Source: Brevibacterium marinum (GTDB taxonomy: Bacteria; Actinomycetota; Actinomycetes; Actinomycetales; Brevibacteriaceae). From it: a stretch of DNA of 64,000 nt. Below the pieces are notes generated by a model. It made no database searches. It worked only from the letters and a program-made list of their open reading frames with translations, and was not told the origin of the DNA. Below are positions 1-8,655 of the stretch, piece after piece (within the stretch, counting starts at the first letter, position 1; each line of letters starts with the position of its first letter). Location: NCBI RefSeq assembly GCF_011927955.1, contig NZ_JAATJN010000001.1, positions 868,001 through 932,000 on the forward strand, in the 5' to 3' direction. A program made the position numbers and the translations under genes.

Positions 1-913
1 CGACGAGGCTGTAGACGATGTCGGTGAGCAGATAGACGAGGACGACGAGGATGCCGAAGACGACGGTCAGGGCCTGGACCACGTTGTAGTCGCGGGCGAG
101 CACCGACTGCATCAGCAGGGAACCGGCACCCGGGATCGCAAACACGTTCTCGACGATCAGGGCGCCTCCGACGAGGTGCCCGACCTGGATGCCGAGGATC
201 GAGACTCCCGTGATCCCGGCATTGCGGAACGCATAGTTGGCTACAGTCTTGGACCGGCTCAACCCCTTGGACATCGCGAAGTTCGTGTACTCGGCCGACA
301 GGGAGTCGTTGAGCGCCGCGGTCAGGCTGCGGATGAGCACGGGACAGATGGTGAGTGCGACAGCGATCCCCGGCAGCACGAGAGAATACAGATGTTCCCC
401 GAGGTTGCGCCCGTATCCGCCGACAGGGAACAGTCCCGTATTCACTCCGAGGACGAGGATCAGCAGCGTGCCGACGAAGAATGCGGGCATGCCCTGGACC
501 GTGGCGGTGAAGAGCCGGGAGACGACGGCCGCGGTCGGACTCTTCGTCGCTGCCACCCACAGCGCGATCGGAACCGAGATGGCGACAGCGAAGATGACTG
601 AGACGAGCATAAGCATGAGTGTCGCGGGCATGCGCAGCTTGAGCAGCTCGAGTACGGAGGTCTGGAAGATGAACGAGGGACCGAAGTCGCCGATGACGAG
701 GCCCCCGAGGAACTGGACATACTGAATGAGGAACGGCTGGTCGAGACCCCATGCGTGTCGCAGCTGGGCAACGGCCTCCGGAGTGGCCTTGTCGCCGAGG
801 TAGGCCGCAGCAGGATCGCCGGGAGCGAGCTGCATGAGCACGAACGAGAGTGTGGCAACGCCGAGGACGATGGGGACCATGAGAAGTACGCGTCTGGCGA
901 TGTATTTGCCCAC
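1..913 (-). CDS. Peptide-type ABC transporter permease, DppB/GsiC family (3' end outside window)
   Basis: This is an inner-membrane permease of the binding-protein-dependent importers for peptides and related amides. About 304 residues are visible and the C terminus runs off the window. The N terminus (KYIARRVLLMVPIVLG) is the family's first helix, and the cytoplasmic ATPase-contact loop reads SKGLSRSKTVANYAFRNA. I chose the GTG at 913 because GGAGAG lies 7 nt upstream and the resulting start matches the family; an in-frame ATG lies at 928. It is transcribed in the same direction as the racemase and oxidoreductase genes upstream, but 136 nt separate it from the racemase and an inverted repeat lies between. 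The substrate is not readable from sequence; the neighbours suggest a proline-betaine-like compound. Confidence 0.85.
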   Translation of the reverse strand, partial: MGKYIARRVLLMVPIVLGVATLSFVLMQLAPGDPAAAYLGDKATPEAVAQLRHAWGLDQPFLIQYVQFLGGLVIGDFGPSFIFQTSVLELLKLRMPATLMLMLVSVIFAVAISVPIALWVAATKSPTAAVVSRLFTATVQGMPAFFVGTLLILVLGVNTGLFPVGGYGRNLGEHLYSLVLPGIAVALTICPVLIRSLTAALNDSLSAEYTNFAMSKGLSRSKTVANYAFRNAGITGVSILGIQVGHLVGGALIVENVFAIPGAGSLLMQSVLARDYNVVQALTVVFGILVVLVYLLTDIVYSLV

Positions 914-935
914 GGCCACTCTCTCCATCGATGAG

Positions 936-960
936 TAAAGGTATGCTCAATCTACCTTTA
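936..960. promoter_or_regulatory. Inverted repeat before the ABC permease
   Basis: The 8-nt arms TAAAGGTA (936-943) and TACCTTTA (953-960) are perfect complements around a 9-nt spacer, just upstream of the permease start. The sequence is AT-rich compared with its surroundings, which suits an operator or promoter element. It differs from the palindrome at 4222-4240, so a second regulator may act here. A small mRNA hairpin is the alternative. Confidence 0.4.
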
Positions 961-1049
961 TGTGAACCAGCACACAATGCTCTGATAGGAAAAGTCTCCT
1001 GGCAGACGGGCTTGCCGTGGTGATGCGGTGTCAGATATCGACGGCGCGC

Positions 1050-2066
1050 TCACCGCAGGATGAAGCCCGGCACCAGATCATCGCGCGGGTCGACTGTGAA
1101 CGTGCAGGTGGCGACCTTGTGCGACGTCGATTCGATGATCGGGATGACGCCCTCATCAGCCTCGGCGAGGACACGGGCGCGAAATCGGGTGCCGATGACG
1201 GACTCGTGCACCAGGGTCTGCCCGGGGGCCAGTTCACCGCTGACGCTGAGAGCGCCGATTCGCCCGGCGGTGCCTGATCCGCAGGGGGAGCGGTCGACCT
1301 GACCGTCTGCGAAGACCGTGATGTTCCTCTGGTGGAGCTCACCGCTGGGAAGAGTGCCGGGGCGGGTGACGAAGATGGTTCCGTAGACGCCGCTCAGGCG
1401 GTCATCGCCTGCATGCGCGGTCAGCGGATTCTGTGTCAGTGCCGCCTTCACCCGGCGGCCCAGGGCGATGATTTCGCTGACGTTCTCCGGCGCGACGGTG
1501 AGATCCATCAGGTCTGCGTCGACGCAGGCATAGATCGCACCGCCCCAGACGAGATCGACGGCGACCGGACCCCGGTCGATGGCGACCTCGATCCCCGCCG
1601 CAATGAGGCGACAGGGAACGTTGACGAAATCCACCGAGGTGACCCGGCCCGCTGCCTCGGTGTGCACGGTGGCCCTCACCCTGCCCGATGGCACGTCGAT
1701 GACCACGTCGGTGACGCCGGAGTCATCGGGGACGACCAGTCCGGATTCGATCGCCCAGGCGCCCAATGCGATCGTGCCATGGCCGCAGGCGGTCGAGAAC
1801 CCGTCCCTGTGCCAGAACAGCACCCCGAAATGAGCGCCCGAGTCATCGGGTGCGGTGATGAACCCGCCGTACATATCGGCATGGCCCCGCGGTTCGAAGA
1901 CCAGCAGCTGACGCAGCCCGTCGATCTCCTCGCTGCCGATCGCGTTCATCCGCTTCTCCGCCACCGTGGCGCCGGGGATCGGGACCGGTGGATCGGCCAC
2001 GATCCGAAACGGCTCCCCCGCGGTGTGGTAGTCGACCGTGGTGACCTCACGAGCCTCCAGCGGCAT
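1050..2066 (-). CDS. Proline racemase family protein (4-hydroxyproline epimerase-like)
   Basis: This 338-residue enzyme belongs to the proline racemase superfamily, cofactor-free enzymes that invert C-alpha using two cysteines. Both are present: the first in ACGHGTIALG and the second in SPCGSGT. That favours a racemase or 2-epimerase over the trans-3-hydroxyproline dehydratase subgroup, which lacks the first cysteine. The N-terminal DYHTAGEPFRIV and the late SVIGTRF are also family signatures. The ATG at 2066 begins 4 nt before the end of the nucleotides left after the upstream oxidoreductase stop, so the two genes are surely co-transcribed. The partner suggests a substrate such as (hydroxy)proline or its N-methyl/betaine form; this is inferred, not shown. 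Confidence 0.88.
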   Translation of the reverse strand: MPLEAREVTTVDYHTAGEPFRIVADPPVPIPGATVAEKRMNAIGSEEIDGLRQLLVFEPRGHADMYGGFITAPDDSGAHFGVLFWHRDGFSTACGHGTIALGAWAIESGLVVPDDSGVTDVVIDVPSGRVRATVHTEAAGRVTSVDFVNVPCRLIAAGIEVAIDRGPVAVDLVWGGAIYACVDADLMDLTVAPENVSEIIALGRRVKAALTQNPLTAHAGDDRLSGVYGTIFVTRPGTLPSGELHQRNITVFADGQVDRSPCGSGTAGRIGALSVSGELAPGQTLVHESVIGTRFRARVLAEADEGVIPIIESTSHKVATCTFTVDPRDDLVPGFILR

Positions 2067-2070
2067 CGGT

Positions 2071-4143
2071 CTAGAGCCCCATCCCCACGCGCAGTCCCTC
2101 GAGGACCGCAGCGTGGACATTGCGGGAGGCGACGGCATCACCGATTCGGTAGAGGGCGAAGGGGGCGCTCGCCTCGGCGCCGGTGCTCCTGGTGATTCCG
2201 GCGGCGTCTGCCTCCGGTTGGGTACGACCGTGCACCCAGGCATCGAGCTCGATCTCGCCGAGGTTGCTCGAGGCCGGTTTGAGCGCGAAGTAGACCTCGT
2301 CGTTGGGTGTCGTCCCGAAGTCGACGACCACGGCGTCGGTCTCGACCTCGGTCTCGAGGTCGGAGTAGTCGTTGCGCAGGATCGCGTGCACGCTCCTGTC
2401 GGCGGCCACGGGCTTCGCCGCCAGTCTCTCCCCGAGGTGGACGGAGACCCCGAATTCGGAGAACACCTGCAGATAGGCGGGTGAATTCATCGAGCCGACG
2501 TCGATGCCGATGGTGCGCTCGGGGCTGACATAGGTGACCTGCTGGCCGTTGCGGGCCAGGCGTTCGACTGCGTCGAGGGCCGGATGGAAGCCGTGATCGT
2601 CATAGACGAGGACTCGCCGCTTCTGTCGGAGGCTGTCGTTCATCACATCCCAGACGTCGAAGGACGGGCCCTCCTCACGGAAGGGATAACTGGAATCCGG
2701 GATGCCTCCGGTGGCGATGATGACGACATCGGGTGACAGCGCGAGGATGTCGTCCGCCTCGGCGAATGTGTCGAACCGGATGTCGACGCCGTGCTTCCGA
2801 CATTGCTGGAGCCGCCAGTCGACGATGCCGATGAGGTCATGGCGGCGTTCCGAGCGGGAAGCGATGCGCACTTGCCCGCCGTGGCAGGAATCGGCTTCGA
2901 GCAGGGTGACTCGGTGTCCGCGGACGGCCGCGACGCGGGCGGCCTCGAGCCCTCCGGGGCCGGCACCGACGATGACGACGTGCTTGGGGGCGCCCTTCGC
3001 GTCGCGGCGGATCTCCTGGGGCAGATCGGCCTCTCGGCCGGCCGCGGGATTGTGGATGCAGGTCGCCGAACCGGAGGTGTAGATGCTGTCGAGGCACATG
3101 TTCGCTCCCACGCAGGGGCGGATGTCGTCCTCGCGATCCTCCTCGATCTTCTTCACCAGGTACGGATCCGCCAACTGGGCGCGGGTCATGCCCACGAGAT
3201 CGAGACAGCCGTCCTCGACCGCGTATCTGGCAGTGGGCACATCGGCGATGCGGGCGGCATGGAGGACCGGGATGTCGATGGCCTTGCGGATGCGTCGGCA
3301 GGTCTCGAGCCACGGAGCCGAGGGGGTGCCCATTCCGGGGATCGCCTCGGCGAGTTCACGGTCGGAGTTGATCATGCCGACGTTGAGGTTGAGGAAGTCG
3401 ATGCCGTGCTCGGTGTAGGTGGTGAGGATGTCTGTGGCCCGATCCTCGCGCATGCCGTTCTCGCGCAGCTCGTCGGCGGCCATGCGGATTCCGACGACGA
3501 AGTCCTCGGGCACGGCGGCCTTCACTGCGTCGATGATCCGCAGCGGGAAGCGTATGAGGTTCTCCAGCTCGCCGCTGTAGTCGTCGGTGCGGGAGTTGAG
3601 CCACGGCGCGAGGAAGGAGTCGAGCAGGTGTCCCGCGTGCATGATCTCGAGGCCGTCGAGACCCGCTTCGGCGACGCGCGCGGCGGCGGTCGCGAAGTCA
3701 TCGACGATCCGATCCATGTCGAAGTCCTCGAGTTCTTTCGTGAACGAACGGTGCGCGGCCTCCCTGGTCCGTGAGGCCGAGACCAGCGGCAGCCAGTAAC
3801 CGGCGAAGTTCGAGGAACGATGGCCCAGGTGGGTGGTCTGGATCATCACCGCGGCTCCCTCGTCGTGGCAGTCCTGCGCCAGTGCCGCGAGCCATGGAAC
3901 CACCTCGTCGGTGGACAGGTCGATGTTGCCGAAGGCCGCGGGGGAGTCCTTCGACACGATTGCGGAGCCGCCGATCATCGTCATCCCCACCCCGCCGCGG
4001 GCCTTCTCCCGGTGGTAGAGGCGGTAGCGGTCCTTGGGCATCCCGGACTCCGTGTACGCGGGTTCGTGGGAGGTGGAGACGATGCGGTTGCGCAGGGTGA
4101 GCGGGCCCAACTCGAACGGCTGGAGCAGCGGGTCTGCTGACAT
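2071..4143 (-). CDS. FMN/[4Fe-4S]/FAD oxidoreductase, N-methylproline demethylase-like
   Basis: This 690-residue protein has the architecture of trimethylamine dehydrogenase and 2,4-dienoyl-CoA reductase. Residues 1-335 form an old-yellow-enzyme TIM barrel (with LNSRTDDYSGELENLIRF), a cysteine cluster follows near 345-365, and a dinucleotide-binding half starts at VVIVGAGPGGLEAARVAA. Such enzymes remove N-methyl groups or reduce enoyl groups. Beside a proline racemase it resembles demethylases of proline betaine and N-methylproline. The cluster reads CVGANMC then C 12 residues later, so the usual second Fe-S cysteine is alanine. The start at 4143 has a strong GGAGGA upstream. It heads the racemase operon, opposite the GntR gene. 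Confidence 0.82.
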   Translation of the reverse strand: MSADPLLQPFELGPLTLRNRIVSTSHEPAYTESGMPKDRYRLYHREKARGGVGMTMIGGSAIVSKDSPAAFGNIDLSTDEVVPWLAALAQDCHDEGAAVMIQTTHLGHRSSNFAGYWLPLVSASRTREAAHRSFTKELEDFDMDRIVDDFATAAARVAEAGLDGLEIMHAGHLLDSFLAPWLNSRTDDYSGELENLIRFPLRIIDAVKAAVPEDFVVGIRMAADELRENGMREDRATDILTTYTEHGIDFLNLNVGMINSDRELAEAIPGMGTPSAPWLETCRRIRKAIDIPVLHAARIADVPTARYAVEDGCLDLVGMTRAQLADPYLVKKIEEDREDDIRPCVGANMCLDSIYTSGSATCIHNPAAGREADLPQEIRRDAKGAPKHVVIVGAGPGGLEAARVAAVRGHRVTLLEADSCHGGQVRIASRSERRHDLIGIVDWRLQQCRKHGVDIRFDTFAEADDILALSPDVVIIATGGIPDSSYPFREEGPSFDVWDVMNDSLRQKRRVLVYDDHGFHPALDAVERLARNGQQVTYVSPERTIGIDVGSMNSPAYLQVFSEFGVSVHLGERLAAKPVAADRSVHAILRNDYSDLETEVETDAVVVDFGTTPNDEVYFALKPASSNLGEIELDAWVHGRTQPEADAAGITRSTGAEASAPFALYRIGDAVASRNVHAAVLEGLRVGMGL

Positions 4144-4221
4144 TGGTTCCTCCTTCGTCGCAGGAACGCGGTGCCGCCGCGGCGAGTCGTGGTCGACGGG
4201 CGGCTCGGTCGGTTTCTCTGA

Positions 4222-4240
4222 GTAATCGGTTACCGATTAC
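4222..4240. promoter_or_regulatory. Perfect 19-bp palindrome, likely GntR operator
   Basis: GTAATCGGT and ACCGATTAC are perfect 9-nt complements around a single T. The site sits between the divergent oxidoreductase and GntR genes, about 80 nt from the first and 110 nt from the proposed GntR start. Operators of FadR-type GntR proteins are short palindromes in just this location, so I infer autoregulation and control of the catabolic operon. A weaker relative (ATCG-N5-CGATTA) lies upstream of the MHS carrier at 6769-6783. Confidence 0.65.
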
Positions 4241-4348
4241 CTGTCTCAATCGTGGAGTGCCGCGGTTATGCTGTCAATAGCCGAAGAGCAAGAAGTCGCC
4301 GACAGTGGCGATTTCGAGACGGTCGACGATTGCGGAGGTGAAGAGAAC

Positions 4349-5119
4349 GTGGAAACAGACAGGCGGCCGGTCACCTCGCTGCGCGAGCAGGCCTTGGGGA
4401 TCATCCGAGACGCCATCACCGCCGGTGAACTCGATGAGGAGCGCATCTACTCCGCAGCGGGACTCGCCAAGCAGCTGGGCATGTCCCTGTCCCCGGTGCG
4501 GGAGGCGATGATGTCCCTGGTCACCGAGGGCACCGTCGAGGCCGTGCCCAACCGGGGGTTTCGTCTGGTTCCCGTCACCTGGTCCGACCTCGAGGAGATC
4601 ACTCGGGTCAGGGTGCTGCTCGCGGTCCCCGCGGTCAGGCAGCTCTGCGACCGAGCGGCCGGCCACGTCGGTTCCGAGAGCGCGGAGCCAGCCGATCCCG
4701 TCGCCGACGGTTCGTCCGGCGCTTCCGAGGGGGCGTCCGGCGCTCCCGACGGTGCGGAGGCTGCCGATGAGCCGCTCAGGATTCAACTGGAGCAGCTGCG
4801 GGAGCACGCCGCGGCGACGGCGATTGCGGCCGAAGCGGGTGATGCGACAGGATTCTTCACACACGATCGTCGCTTCCACGAGGCGCTGCTCGAATACGGG
4901 CTGGGCCGACGCGCCGCCGACATCAGTCTTCGGCTCCGTGACCAGTCGCGAGTCTTCCGGCCCCAGGGCGCAGTCGACGAGGTGAACACGACCTCGGCGC
5001 GCGAACTCTCGGCCATCGTCGATCTCATCGAGCAGGGCCGGGCCGATGAGGTGACGGAGCTCGTCACTCGCAATCTCTACTTCTTCAAGCGCACAGCCCC
5101 AGTGCCGGACGAGAGCTGA
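4349..5119 (+). CDS. GntR family transcriptional regulator (FadR/FCD type)
   Basis: An N-terminal winged helix (LREQALGIIRDAITAGELDE, then YSAAGLAKQLGMSLSPVREA) is followed by an all-helical FCD ligand domain with the RRFHEALLEYG helix. GTG at 4349 is preferred because GGAGG stands 10 nt upstream; an ATG at 4268 would add 27 acidic residues. The FCD domain is interrupted by about 45 residues of Ala/Ser/Gly/Asp-rich sequence near residues 105-150, probably a disordered loop. It is divergent from the oxidoreductase/racemase operon and convergent with the MHS carrier. The job inferred is substrate-responsive control of both through the 4222-4240 palindrome. Confidence 0.85.
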   Translation: METDRRPVTSLREQALGIIRDAITAGELDEERIYSAAGLAKQLGMSLSPVREAMMSLVTEGTVEAVPNRGFRLVPVTWSDLEEITRVRVLLAVPAVRQLCDRAAGHVGSESAEPADPVADGSSGASEGASGAPDGAEAADEPLRIQLEQLREHAAATAIAAEAGDATGFFTHDRRFHEALLEYGLGRRAADISLRLRDQSRVFRPQGAVDEVNTTSARELSAIVDLIEQGRADEVTELVTRNLYFFKRTAPVPDES

Positions 5120-5154
5120 GCGCCGAGGCGACCGTGCCCGGGCGTGGTTGGCGG

Positions 5155-6678
5155 TTACGCCTTGTTCACGACTGGGATCGGCATGGTGTCCGGATCGATG
5201 TCGGGATTGTCGTCTTGGGTCCGTGCCAATTCGATCGCCTCCTCGTGCGTGGCGACCGTCGGGAACGAGCCGAGCAGGGGTCGGTGGGCGGACTCCCTCA
5301 TGAACAGCACCGCCACGAAGGCGATGACGGAGAAGAACATGATGTAGAACGCCGGCATGTACGAGTTTCCGGTGAGATCGATCAGTGCCTGGCTGAACAG
5401 CGGAGTGGTGCCGCCGAACAGTGAGACGCCGAGGTTGAAGGTCAGTCCCATGGCTCCGTAGCGTGAGGCCGTCGGGAACAGAGCCGGAAGAGCCGATGCC
5501 AGGCAGGCGATGTAGAAGCCCGCGGGCAGGGCGACCATGAACAGGGCGATGGTGACCGCCCACATCTCACCGATCTGCATGACCGCGAAGGCGGGGACCA
5601 TGAGGACGATCGTGGTTCCCGATGCGACGAGGAAGACGAACCTGCGGCCCAGCTTGTCCGAGAGCCGACCGATCAGCGGCAGACAGACGGACATGATGAC
5701 GAGCACCGGAATGGTGACCACGGCGGCCTGGACGTTCGAGACCTTGACCGTCTCCTCGAGGTAGGTCGGCATGAAGCTGGTGAGAGCATAGCCGACCGTC
5801 TGCGAACCGGCGACGATGGCGATGCCGATGAGGATCTCCTTCCAGAAATGGCGGACTACTCCGATGAGGCCGTGACGGGCGTACTGATCGTCCTTGTCCT
5901 TGATGATGAGACCTCCGGCCTCGTTAGCTTCGAAGCTCGGGGTCTCGGGGATCTTCATCCGGAACCAGATGGCGACGGCACCGAGGGGAATCGCGATGAG
6001 GAACGGAATCCTCCAGGCACCGTCGGCCATGGCGTTCTCGCCGGCGACACTGGTCGAGATGACGGTGGTGATCGCGACCGTGCCCGCACCAGCCGCGAAG
6101 CCGATATATGACCCGACGTCGAGCCAGGAGGACCAGAAGCCGCGCGACTTGTCGGGAGAGAATTCTGAGACGTAGGTGGTCGCTCCAGCGTATTCGCCCC
6201 CAGTGGAGAAGCCCTGGATCATCTTGAGCAGGTAGAGGGGGACGATCACCCACAGGCCGACCTGTGCCGCCGTAGGCAGAACGCCGATGAGGGCGGTGGC
6301 CGTGGCCATCGTGGCCATCGTGAAGAAGAGGACCTTCTGGCGTCCGACCTTGTCACCGAGCGGTCCGAGCACCATGCCGCCGAGCGGACGCACGAGGAAG
6401 GAGACCGCGAACCCGAGCAGAGTCACGAGGAGACCCATCTGCCTGTCCATGCCCTCCGTGAAGACGGACGTCATGGTCACAGCGAGATAGCCGTAGACGC
6501 CGAAGTCGAACCATTCCATGAAGTTGCCGACAGTTGTTCCTCCGATTGCGGTGCGGATGGACCGGGGCTCGACAACGATGCAGTGGTCGGCTTCCAGACG
6601 CTTCTTCTTGAGGGCCTTCCGTCCCCGGCGAGAGGGTCTGTTCTCCTTGGCGGCAGGTGTTTCGAGTCCTTCTGACAT
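5155..6678 (-). CDS. MFS transporter, metabolite:H+ symporter (MHS/ProP-like) family
   Basis: This 507-residue 12-helix carrier has the MHS signatures GNFMEWFDFGVYGYLA near the N terminus and LGDKVGRQKVLFFTM after helix 2, plus MIQGFSTGGEYAGA. MHS proteins take up zwitterions and carboxylates such as proline, glycine betaine, shikimate and citrate. About 40 basic and polar residues precede the first helix. The start has GAGGAA 8 nt upstream. It lies convergent with the GntR gene and beside the demethylase/racemase operon, so import of the same amino-acid betaine is the simplest inference. Confidence 0.85.
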   Translation of the reverse strand: MSEGLETPAAKENRPSRRGRKALKKKRLEADHCIVVEPRSIRTAIGGTTVGNFMEWFDFGVYGYLAVTMTSVFTEGMDRQMGLLVTLLGFAVSFLVRPLGGMVLGPLGDKVGRQKVLFFTMATMATATALIGVLPTAAQVGLWVIVPLYLLKMIQGFSTGGEYAGATTYVSEFSPDKSRGFWSSWLDVGSYIGFAAGAGTVAITTVISTSVAGENAMADGAWRIPFLIAIPLGAVAIWFRMKIPETPSFEANEAGGLIIKDKDDQYARHGLIGVVRHFWKEILIGIAIVAGSQTVGYALTSFMPTYLEETVKVSNVQAAVVTIPVLVIMSVCLPLIGRLSDKLGRRFVFLVASGTTIVLMVPAFAVMQIGEMWAVTIALFMVALPAGFYIACLASALPALFPTASRYGAMGLTFNLGVSLFGGTTPLFSQALIDLTGNSYMPAFYIMFFSVIAFVAVLFMRESAHRPLLGSFPTVATHEEAIELARTQDDNPDIDPDTMPIPVVNKA

Positions 6679-6768
6679 CAGCGGTTCCTCGTTTCCGATG
6701 CAATTCGGGTATCCATCGCCTGCAGGGCTCGTCGAGCCTGGGGCGATCGGTTTTCGACAATGCAGAAC

Positions 6769-6783
6769 ATCGTTACTCGATTA
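6769..6783. promoter_or_regulatory. Imperfect copy of the GntR palindrome upstream of the MHS carrier
   Basis: The sequence ATCG-TTACT-CGATTA has the same outer half-sites and 5-nt spacing as the core of the 4222-4240 palindrome (ATCG-GTTAC-CGATTA). It lies about 90 nt before the MHS start. One regulator could bind both sites. The match is short, so chance is possible. Nothing else was recognised in the 264-nt gap 6679-6942. Confidence 0.35.
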
Positions 6784-6942
6784 AACACCCGTGTCAAGAA
6801 AAATGGTGAGCCAGATCACGACAAATTTCCGAAAATGGCATGAGTTCCGGGGTTCGGCCGACAGAAGCCAGTGGTCTCAGGTCATAGACACGGCAGACGG
6901 TGAAGGACGCCGACGTCGCGAGGGCGGACGCCGGGCAGTGCT

Positions 6943-8655
6943 TCAATTCGCGGTTTCCGAATCCGAATCGGCCCCTGTGTCCGAGGCTGTCTGAGTGTCC
7001 GCGTCGGTCTCCGAATCCGAATCGGACTGGTCCGACGTGGACGCATCCGAATCGGCCGGAGGGGTCGAGGGGTCCTCGGGTGTCTCCGTGTCCGACGGGG
7101 GCGGTTCGTCCGGCTCGGTCGGTTCGGGTGGGTCCTCCGTCTCCGGAGGCTCGCTCGGGTCTTCTGTCTCCGGAGGCTCGCTCGGGGTCGGCTCAGGGTC
7201 GTCAGGCTCCGATGGCGATGGATCGGATGGCGTCTCGGGCGGCGGGGTGTCGGACGGGGCCTCGGGGTCCGGTCGATCGGAATCCGGAGGGCTCGGGTCT
7301 CCGGGGTTCTTCGCCCCGGAGTCGTCTGTGCTGTCGCCGTCGTCGCCGTCCTTGTCCCCCGTCGGCGAATCGTCTGTTCGATCCTCGGAGCCGCGGGCCG
7401 ACTCGCCCGTCTCGTTCGGGCTGTCCGGGTCGGCTGCCTTCGAGTCCTCTGATCGGGGCTCTCCTCGGCGCCCGTCCGAACTCTCATCGTCCGGCGATTG
7501 CGGGTCGCGGCTCTCGGTGTCCGTGCCCTTGTCCGTGGTCGAGACGTTGGAGGTCGAGCTCCGGGGCTGAAAGTTCGTGGGTTCGGTCTGCTGCGGCACG
7601 ATGGCGAGGCCGACGAGGGTCCCGAGGAGGCCGATGCAGGCTGCGATCACAGGGATCAGCACAGGCTTGGGCATGGTGAAAGCCGAACGCTCGGGGGCTT
7701 CGACCGTTCCGATGGCTGCAGTCGCGGCCGCAGCCGGCGCCGCATTCGAAGCCGCAGAAGCCGCGGCGGGGGCGCCGGTTTCGCCGGTCCCGGCCGAAAC
7801 GGCTGCTGCTGTGCTCGCGGTGCCCTCCGATGGCGACTCTTCGGCGGCATCGTCGGAGACCGGTTCGGCGGATGCGGCATCGCGGGGGGCCGCCTCGGCG
7901 GATGCGTCTTCGTCGGGGACCGCCTCGGCCGGCGTCGTTGTGTCCGGGACTGCACCGATGGTCGGAGGGTGAGCTGCCTCGGGGGTCGTGTGCGCAATCG
8001 TGCCCGAGAGGCGCTCGATGACGATCGGAGAGGTCAGGAGTGCCGGAATCAGGGTGGAGCGGTGATCGGCGGTGAGGGCACTTTTGTCGCTCCGGGTGCG
8101 CTCCCATTCCTTCTGCAGGTTCTGGTGGGCACGGGTCGACAGCCGTTCGACGGTTGCGGTGGTGATGTGGAGCCGGTCGGCCGCGGCCTTCAGCGAGAGG
8201 TGCTCGACCCCCCGCAGCCAGAGGATCCGCTGCCAGTTGTCGGGCAGAGTCGAGAGTGCCTGCGCAGCCAGGATGCGATCCGCCTCGACAGCAGAAGCGT
8301 CGACGGACGCGCCGTTCCCGATCGAGGGGACACCGGAGGAATCCAGTTCGTCCAGACGCGCGTCGATCGCGTCGTCCACCAGCGATCTGAGGCCCTCGGC
8401 GGTGTCAGCTGTCCCATCCAGCAGGGATCTGAGGACGCTGAGGAAGGCGTCGTCGGCAATATAGCGGGCTTCGGCGCTGGGGCCGGAAGACCCGGTCCCA
8501 GTGCGGGAAGAGGCCGCTCTGGCCACAGCATCGTCGACGTAGCGGCGGTAGATCTCCGAGTAGGCGCCGGCGGTACCGGCGTCGATGAGGGAGAGGAGTT
8601 CTCCCTCGGTGAAGTCGGCGAGTTCTTCCCCTGGTTGATGTCCTTGCGCGTCCAT
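6943..8655 (-). CDS. Sigma-70-like protein with transmembrane helix and long acidic Pro/Ser/Asp tail
   Basis: Residues 1-195 resemble a degenerate ECF sigma factor: a region-2-like stretch (TEGELLSLIDAGTAGAYSEI) and a region-4-like helix-turn-helix (LPDNWQRILWLRGVEHLSLK, then TTATVERLSTRAHQNLQKEW). An Ala/Glu-rich linker leads to one membrane helix (VLIPVIAACIGLLGTLVG). About 200 residues of almost pure Pro/Glu/Asp/Ser/Thr repeats follow, probably disordered and outside the cell. The ATG at 8655 is preferred over TTG at 8670. A sigma or DNA-binding domain tethered to the membrane with a long external tail suggests surface sensing or release by proteolysis. Actual sigma activity is not assured, because region 2 is poorly conserved. 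Confidence 0.75.
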   Translation of the reverse strand: MDAQGHQPGEELADFTEGELLSLIDAGTAGAYSEIYRRYVDDAVARAASSRTGTGSSGPSAEARYIADDAFLSVLRSLLDGTADTAEGLRSLVDDAIDARLDELDSSGVPSIGNGASVDASAVEADRILAAQALSTLPDNWQRILWLRGVEHLSLKAAADRLHITTATVERLSTRAHQNLQKEWERTRSDKSALTADHRSTLIPALLTSPIVIERLSGTIAHTTPEAAHPPTIGAVPDTTTPAEAVPDEDASAEAAPRDAASAEPVSDDAAEESPSEGTASTAAAVSAGTGETGAPAAASAASNAAPAAAATAAIGTVEAPERSAFTMPKPVLIPVIAACIGLLGTLVGLAIVPQQTEPTNFQPRSSTSNVSTTDKGTDTESRDPQSPDDESSDGRRGEPRSEDSKAADPDSPNETGESARGSEDRTDDSPTGDKDGDDGDSTDDSGAKNPGDPSPPDSDRPDPEAPSDTPPPETPSDPSPSEPDDPEPTPSEPPETEDPSEPPETEDPPEPTEPDEPPPSDTETPEDPSTPPADSDASTSDQSDSDSETDADTQTASDTGADSDSETAN

